64,000 bases of DNA from an uncultured Desulfovibrio sp. (lineage in GTDB: Bacteria; Desulfobacterota; Desulfovibrionia; Desulfovibrionales; Desulfovibrionaceae): contig NZ_CASDOY010000003.1 of the NCBI RefSeq assembly GCF_949282365.1, positions 62,001 through 126,000 of the forward strand, in the 5' to 3' direction. Position 1 is the first letter of the stretch; every line of letters starts with the position of its first letter. Made by a program: the position numbers and the translations under genes. This document shows positions 60,914 to 64,000 of this stretch, in pieces. The notes under the pieces are model-generated. The model was not told where the DNA came from. It searched no databases and worked only from the letters and a program-made list of their open reading frames with translations.

Positions 60914-61171
60914 TTACCTCTCCAGCTTCCCTCCGTGCCCCTCCGGCTCCTTCCCGTCCTGCTGCGGCTTCGCGCCCGCCAGCAGGCCGATCTGGCCCCG
61001 GAAGATGACCTTGGTGGCCGTCGCATCGGCCAGTTCCGCCACGTCCATGAATTTTTCCAGCAGTTCCAGCAGATAGTAGCGATCGTGTTCGCAACCGTCC
61101 CTGAAATCGGCCTCCAGTTCGCCGGAGCGCATATAGGTTTCGAATTCCTCAAGATCCTTCACTGTCAGCAT
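60914..61171 (-). CDS. Small acidic hypothetical protein
   Basis: An 85-residue protein, acidic in the first half (segment EEFETYMRSGELEADF) and hydrophilic at the end. I do not recognise it. ATG 61171 has AGGAGAG upstream; the gene overlaps the 3' end of the LpdD-like gene by 23 bases, so the two are co-translated and probably act together. No signal peptide or metal motif is evident. Confidence 0.6.
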   Translation of the reverse strand: MLTVKDLEEFETYMRSGELEADFRDGCEHDRYYLLELLEKFMDVAELADATATKVIFRGQIGLLAGAKPQQDGKEPEGHGGKLER

Positions 61172-61577
61172 GCATGCTCTCCTCTTGCCGCCGAAGGCGG
61201 CGCAGACCGCGGGCCCCCAGCGTGCGGGCCATGTCCAGGATCGTGTCGATCTCCTCACGGCTGATATCGTCAAAATGGATGCCCGCGCTGACGCAGACCG
61301 TCGCCCCCAGGGCCCGGCAGTAGTCCCGGGCCAGCGGCAGCGCGGCCTCGTCGTCGCGATGGCCCGTGCGGCGCAGCACATGCAGGCGCACTCCGGCCGG
61401 AGGGCGGGGGGCTGTCCCGCTTCCTTCCCGGGCGGGCTCGGCCAGGACCACGGCGCCGATATGGGCAGCGCCGCCGGTCAGCAGCAGCTGCCAGTCATCC
61501 CCGGCCGGCAGCAGACGCAGCTCCAGGAACAGCCTGCCGCGTACGCAGCGCAGACGAAAGCTCGGATTCTTGTCCAT
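61149..61577 (-). CDS. LpdD-like protein (prenylated-flavin chaperone-like domain)
   Basis: A 142-residue soluble protein. The segments LLTGGAAHIGAVVLAEP, GHRDDEAALPLARDYCRAL and the VSAGIHFDDISREEI match what I know of the small LpdD-like domain found with UbiD-type decarboxylases, where it is thought to help handle prenyl-FMN. No ubiD gene is adjacent; ubiX is 29 kb away in the window. ATG 61577 has GGAG immediately upstream, which is closer than ideal. It diverges from fhs. Function inferred from resemblance only. Confidence 0.6.
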   Translation of the reverse strand: MDKNPSFRLRCVRGRLFLELRLLPAGDDWQLLLTGGAAHIGAVVLAEPAREGSGTAPRPPAGVRLHVLRRTGHRDDEAALPLARDYCRALGATVCVSAGIHFDDISREEIDTILDMARTLGARGLRRLRRQEESMHADSEGS

Positions 61578-61631
61578 CTCCGAAGCATGCGGCAGATGGC
61601 GCGCAAAGGCAAGCCGCGGGCCGCCGTACGC

Positions 61632-61660
61632 TTGACCCACTGCCCCGGAGCAAGTAAGTA
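61632..61660 (+). promoter_or_regulatory. Probable fhs promoter
   Basis: TTGACC (61632-61637), a 17-base spacer and TAAGTA (61655-61660), about 28 bases before the fhs ATG. Confidence 0.55.
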
Positions 61661-61688
61661 ACAGGCAAACAAAATCCAAGGAGAAGAC

Positions 61689-63464
61689 ATGGCTCTTGAT
61701 CCTACCCGGCATCCTGACTGGCAGATTGCCCAGGATGCTGAAAAATCTATGAAAACTGTGGAAACCCTGGCTGCGGAGCTGGGGCTCGAGAAAGATGAGC
61801 TGTCCCCCTACGGACACTATATGGGCAAGATCGAGCAGCAGGCCGTGCTGCGTCGTCTGGCTGACCGGCCTGACGGCAAGTATGTGGACGTGACCGCCAT
61901 AACGCCGACCCCCCTGGGCGAAGGCAAGTCCACCACCACCATCGGTCTGGTGCAGGGCCTCTCCAAGCGCGGCGTGAAGACCACCGCCGCCATCCGCCAG
62001 CCTTCCGGCGGTCCCACCATGGGCATGAAGGGCTCCGCCGCGGGCGGCGGTCTGGCCCAGTGCATCCCGCTGACCCCGTATTCCCTGAATTTCACTGGCG
62101 ATATCCACGCCATCACCTCGGCCCACAACCTGGCTATGGTGGCCCTGACCTCGCGCATGCAGCACGAACGCAACTACGATGACGAAAAGCTGGAACGCCT
62201 GTCCGGCATGCGCCGCCTCAACATCGACCCCACCCGCGTAGGCATGGGCTGGGCCATGGACTTCTGCTGCCAGGCCCTGCGCAACGTCATCATCGGCATC
62301 GAAGGCGACGGCCGCCGCAACGACGGCTTCATGATGCGTTCGCGTTTCGACATCACGGCCGCTTCGGAGATCATGTCCATCATCTCCCTGGCCCGCGACC
62401 TGCCCGATCTGCGCAAGCGCCTGTCGCGCGTGGTGCTGGCCTTTGACCGTGCCGGCAATCCCGTGACCACCGCCGATCTGGAAGTGGACGGCGCCATGAT
62501 GGCCTGGCTGCTGGAAGCCAGCAAACCCAACCTGATCCAGACCATCGAAGGCCAGCCCGTGCTGGTGCACGCCGGCCCCTTCGGCAACATCGCCCTGGGA
62601 CAGAGCTCCATCATCGCCGACCGCGTGGCTCTCAAGCTGAGCGACATCCATGTGACGGAATCCGGCTTCGGTTCCGAGATCGGCTACGAAAAGTTCTGGA
62701 ACGTCAAGTGCCACATGAGCGGCCTCAAGCCTGACGCCGCCGTCATCGTGGCCACGGTGCGCGCCCTCAAGAACCACGGCGGCGCGCAGCCGCCCATGCC
62801 CGGTCGTCCGCTGCCCGAACCCTACACCCGCGAAGACGTGGGCCTGGTGGAAGCCGGTTGCGTCAACCTGCTGCGCCATATCGGCATCGTGCGCCGTTCC
62901 GGCGTGGCCCCGGTGGTCTGCATCAATGCCTTCGCCACGGACAGCAAGAACGAGATCGCCGCCATCCGCCGCATCTGCGAGGATGCCGGCGCGCGCGTGG
63001 CCCTGTCCGAACACTGGCTCAAGGGCGGCGACGGCGCGCTGGAACTGGCCGATGCCGTCATGGATGCCTGCAACGAGACCAACAAGTTCGCGCCGCTCTA
63101 CGACTGGTCCATGCCCTTCGAGCAGCGTATCGAGACCATCGCCAGGGAAGTCTACGGCGCCGACGGCGTGGATTTCGCCCCGCTGGCCAAACAGCGCATC
63201 AAGGAACTGCAGGCCCGTCCCGACGCCGGGGAACTGGGCATCTGCATGGTCAAGACCCAGTACTCCCTGTCCGACGATCCGGCCCTCAAGGGCGCGCCCA
63301 CGGGCTGGCGCCTGCATGTGCGCGACTGCCTATTCTACGGCGGCGCGGGCCTGGTGGTGCCGGTGGCCGGGGACATCAGCCTCATGCCCGGCACCGGTTC
63401 CCGTCCGGCCTTCCGCAACGTGGACGTGGATCTGGAAGCCGGTCAGGTGACCGGCCTGTTCTAG
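61689..63464 (+). CDS. fhs: Formate-tetrahydrofolate ligase
   Basis: A 591-residue enzyme that uses ATP to form 10-formyltetrahydrofolate from formate. The P-loop TPLGEGKST, the glycine-rich GSAAGGGLAQCIPL and the formate/folate segments LTGDIHAIT-like (FTGDIHAITSAHNL) are present; the ending MPGTGSRPAFRNVDVD is typical. In a sulfate reducer it links formate to one-carbon metabolism. Length is slightly above the usual 555 residues, mainly from N-terminal and internal additions. AAGGAG precedes ATG 61689. Single gene with its own promoter and terminator. Confidence 0.95.
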   Translation: MALDPTRHPDWQIAQDAEKSMKTVETLAAELGLEKDELSPYGHYMGKIEQQAVLRRLADRPDGKYVDVTAITPTPLGEGKSTTTIGLVQGLSKRGVKTTAAIRQPSGGPTMGMKGSAAGGGLAQCIPLTPYSLNFTGDIHAITSAHNLAMVALTSRMQHERNYDDEKLERLSGMRRLNIDPTRVGMGWAMDFCCQALRNVIIGIEGDGRRNDGFMMRSRFDITAASEIMSIISLARDLPDLRKRLSRVVLAFDRAGNPVTTADLEVDGAMMAWLLEASKPNLIQTIEGQPVLVHAGPFGNIALGQSSIIADRVALKLSDIHVTESGFGSEIGYEKFWNVKCHMSGLKPDAAVIVATVRALKNHGGAQPPMPGRPLPEPYTREDVGLVEAGCVNLLRHIGIVRRSGVAPVVCINAFATDSKNEIAAIRRICEDAGARVALSEHWLKGGDGALELADAVMDACNETNKFAPLYDWSMPFEQRIETIAREVYGADGVDFAPLAKQRIKELQARPDAGELGICMVKTQYSLSDDPALKGAPTGWRLHVRDCLFYGGAGLVVPVAGDISLMPGTGSRPAFRNVDVDLEAGQVTGLF

Positions 63465-63640
63465 ACCGGGAAGGCCGCTGCCCCGGGGGCTGTCCCGCTC
63501 CTGCCCTGGGCGCTTTCCCGCGCGGCAGGGCGGCAGGAGAGCCGGGGCACGGCCATCGGCCTCACGCCGTCTGTTCCGTGCGGCGCGACGAAAAACGCAT
63601 CACCTGGCCTGCGCCTGCCCCGGGCGCGGTGCCGGATCAC

Positions 63641-63697
63641 ACAAAACAGAAGCCCTCCCGGCAGAAAGCACACTCCTGCCGGGAGGTCTCTTTTGTG
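63641..63697. terminator. Terminator downstream of fhs
   Basis: CCTCCCGGCAG (63654-63664) pairs perfectly with CTGCCGGGAGG (63676-63686), followed by TCTCTTTT. The flanks ACAAAA and TTTTGT also pair, so it can work in both directions. Confidence 0.85.
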
Positions 63698-63875
63698 GTA
63701 TGAGGCCAGCTCCGGCACAGGAGCAGGCAGCCGGAAGCTGTTTCCGGCAGGGGCTGACGCGGCCGGGAGCGGGACGGTCCTTCGCGGATCGTGGATACCG
63801 GGGCCCGCTGCGGCGGCGGGAATTGCGGGCCCCGACGGGATGGAGCGTGACGCGTTCCCGACCGGGCGGACGGAC

Positions 63876-63910
63876 AAAAAACGGCGGCCTTGCGCGATGC
63901 AGGGCCGCCG
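63876..63910 (-). terminator. Terminator of the minus-strand gene at the window end
   Basis: CGGCGGCC (complement of 63903-63910) pairs with the complement of 63882-63889, with six T following on the minus strand (63876-63881). Confidence 0.85.
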
Positions 63911-63928
63911 GTCCGCGTTCGGTATTCG

Positions 63929-64000
63929 TTACATGCCGGGCTTCATGCCCGCAGGCCAGAAGGAGGAATTCTTGCGGCCTTCACTGTCCAGGCTCCAGCC
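63929..64000 (-). CDS. C-terminal end of an unknown protein
   Basis: An open frame enters from beyond the window on the minus strand and ends at the TAA complement of 63929-63931. The visible 23 residues (with S-S-F-W-P-A-G-M-K-P-G-M at the end) are not enough to name a family. The terminator at 63876-63910, 18 bases past the stop, supports that this is a real gene. Confidence 0.6.
   Translation of the reverse strand, partial: GWSLDSEGRKNSSFWPAGMKPGM

Larger units (their letters stand above)
63465..63928. other. Gap between fhs and the last minus-strand gene
   Basis: No gene is supported. It contains the two terminators at 63641-63697 and 63876-63910, one for each converging gene. Confidence 0.6.

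Noticed and set aside
61578..63317. Extension of the LpdD-like gene to a 722-residue protein
   Set aside because: The upstream part is purely antisense to fhs. Only the last 142 residues have the LpdD-like pattern, beginning at ATG 61577.

Overview
The window is GC-rich chromosomal DNA from a sulfate-reducing deltaproteobacterium of the Desulfovibrionaceae. This is inferred from a periplasmic [NiFeSe] hydrogenase whose large subunit is read through a UGA (selenocysteine) codon, a MucR-type regulator, a fused BioD-BioA protein, a probable futalosine-type deaminase and the general protein similarity. A gut-type Desulfovibrio such as D. piger would fit, but the species cannot be fixed from the sequence alone. 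I saw no rRNA, tRNA, CRISPR array, insertion sequence or phage gene.

Layout, 1-6 kb: the tail of a branched-chain amino acid ABC transporter cluster (livG end, livF), an M16 zinc protease and a DUF2333 membrane-anchored protein. The DUF2333 gene is preceded by an AT-rich palindrome and a possible small RNA. 6-15 kb (minus strand): an extended macromolecular-synthesis operon, rpsU / terminator / yqeY-mutS2-dnaG-rpoD, continuing with almost no gaps into a secreted nuclease, queC and an unknown gene. 15-18.7 kb (minus): a YbjN-like gene, an HU protein, rsmA and an EF-G paralogue. 18.8-20.6 kb (minus): two genes that look like decayed or repurposed relatives of histidinol dehydrogenase and ornithine carbamoyltransferase. 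21.6-29.5 kb: argG-argH-(membrane protein) diverging from carB-carA, so carbamoyl phosphate and arginine synthesis sit back to back. 30-32 kb: two small exported proteins and ubiX.

32.4-35 kb (minus): hysB-hysA, the [NiFeSe] hydrogenase. 35-38.8 kb (minus): an AmmeMemoRadiSam B protein and the pyrB-pyrC pair. Upstream of pyrB lies what looks like a complete transcription attenuator: promoter, 30-codon leader, pyrimidine-rich tract, terminator. 39-42.5 kb (plus): a TauE/SafE exporter, a YitT protein, an amidohydrolase and a stand-alone HPt protein. 42.6-47.3 kb (plus): a complete livKHMGF operon with overlapping genes. 47.5-54.8 kb: a Tat-exported aldo/keto reductase, a BaiN-like flavoprotein, a YheT-like hydrolase and the HrpB helicase. 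54.9-60.6 kb (plus): a sigma-54 activator without a receiver domain, a lipoprotein, a MucR-type regulator, bioB and a bioD-bioA fusion carrying an exact 48-bp tandem duplication. 60.9-63.5 kb: a small acidic protein and an LpdD-like protein diverging from fhs. The window ends in the 3' end of an unknown minus-strand gene.

The content is mostly core metabolism and information processing. The unusual parts are the recoded hydrogenase gene, the pyrB leader, the ArgF/HisD-like pair with lost catalytic motifs, the repeat inside bioDA, and a recurring family of purine-rich inverted repeats after gene ends. Starts were chosen by Shine-Dalgarno match, family N-termini and ATGA-type overlaps. All function calls come from reading the protein sequences, with no database search.
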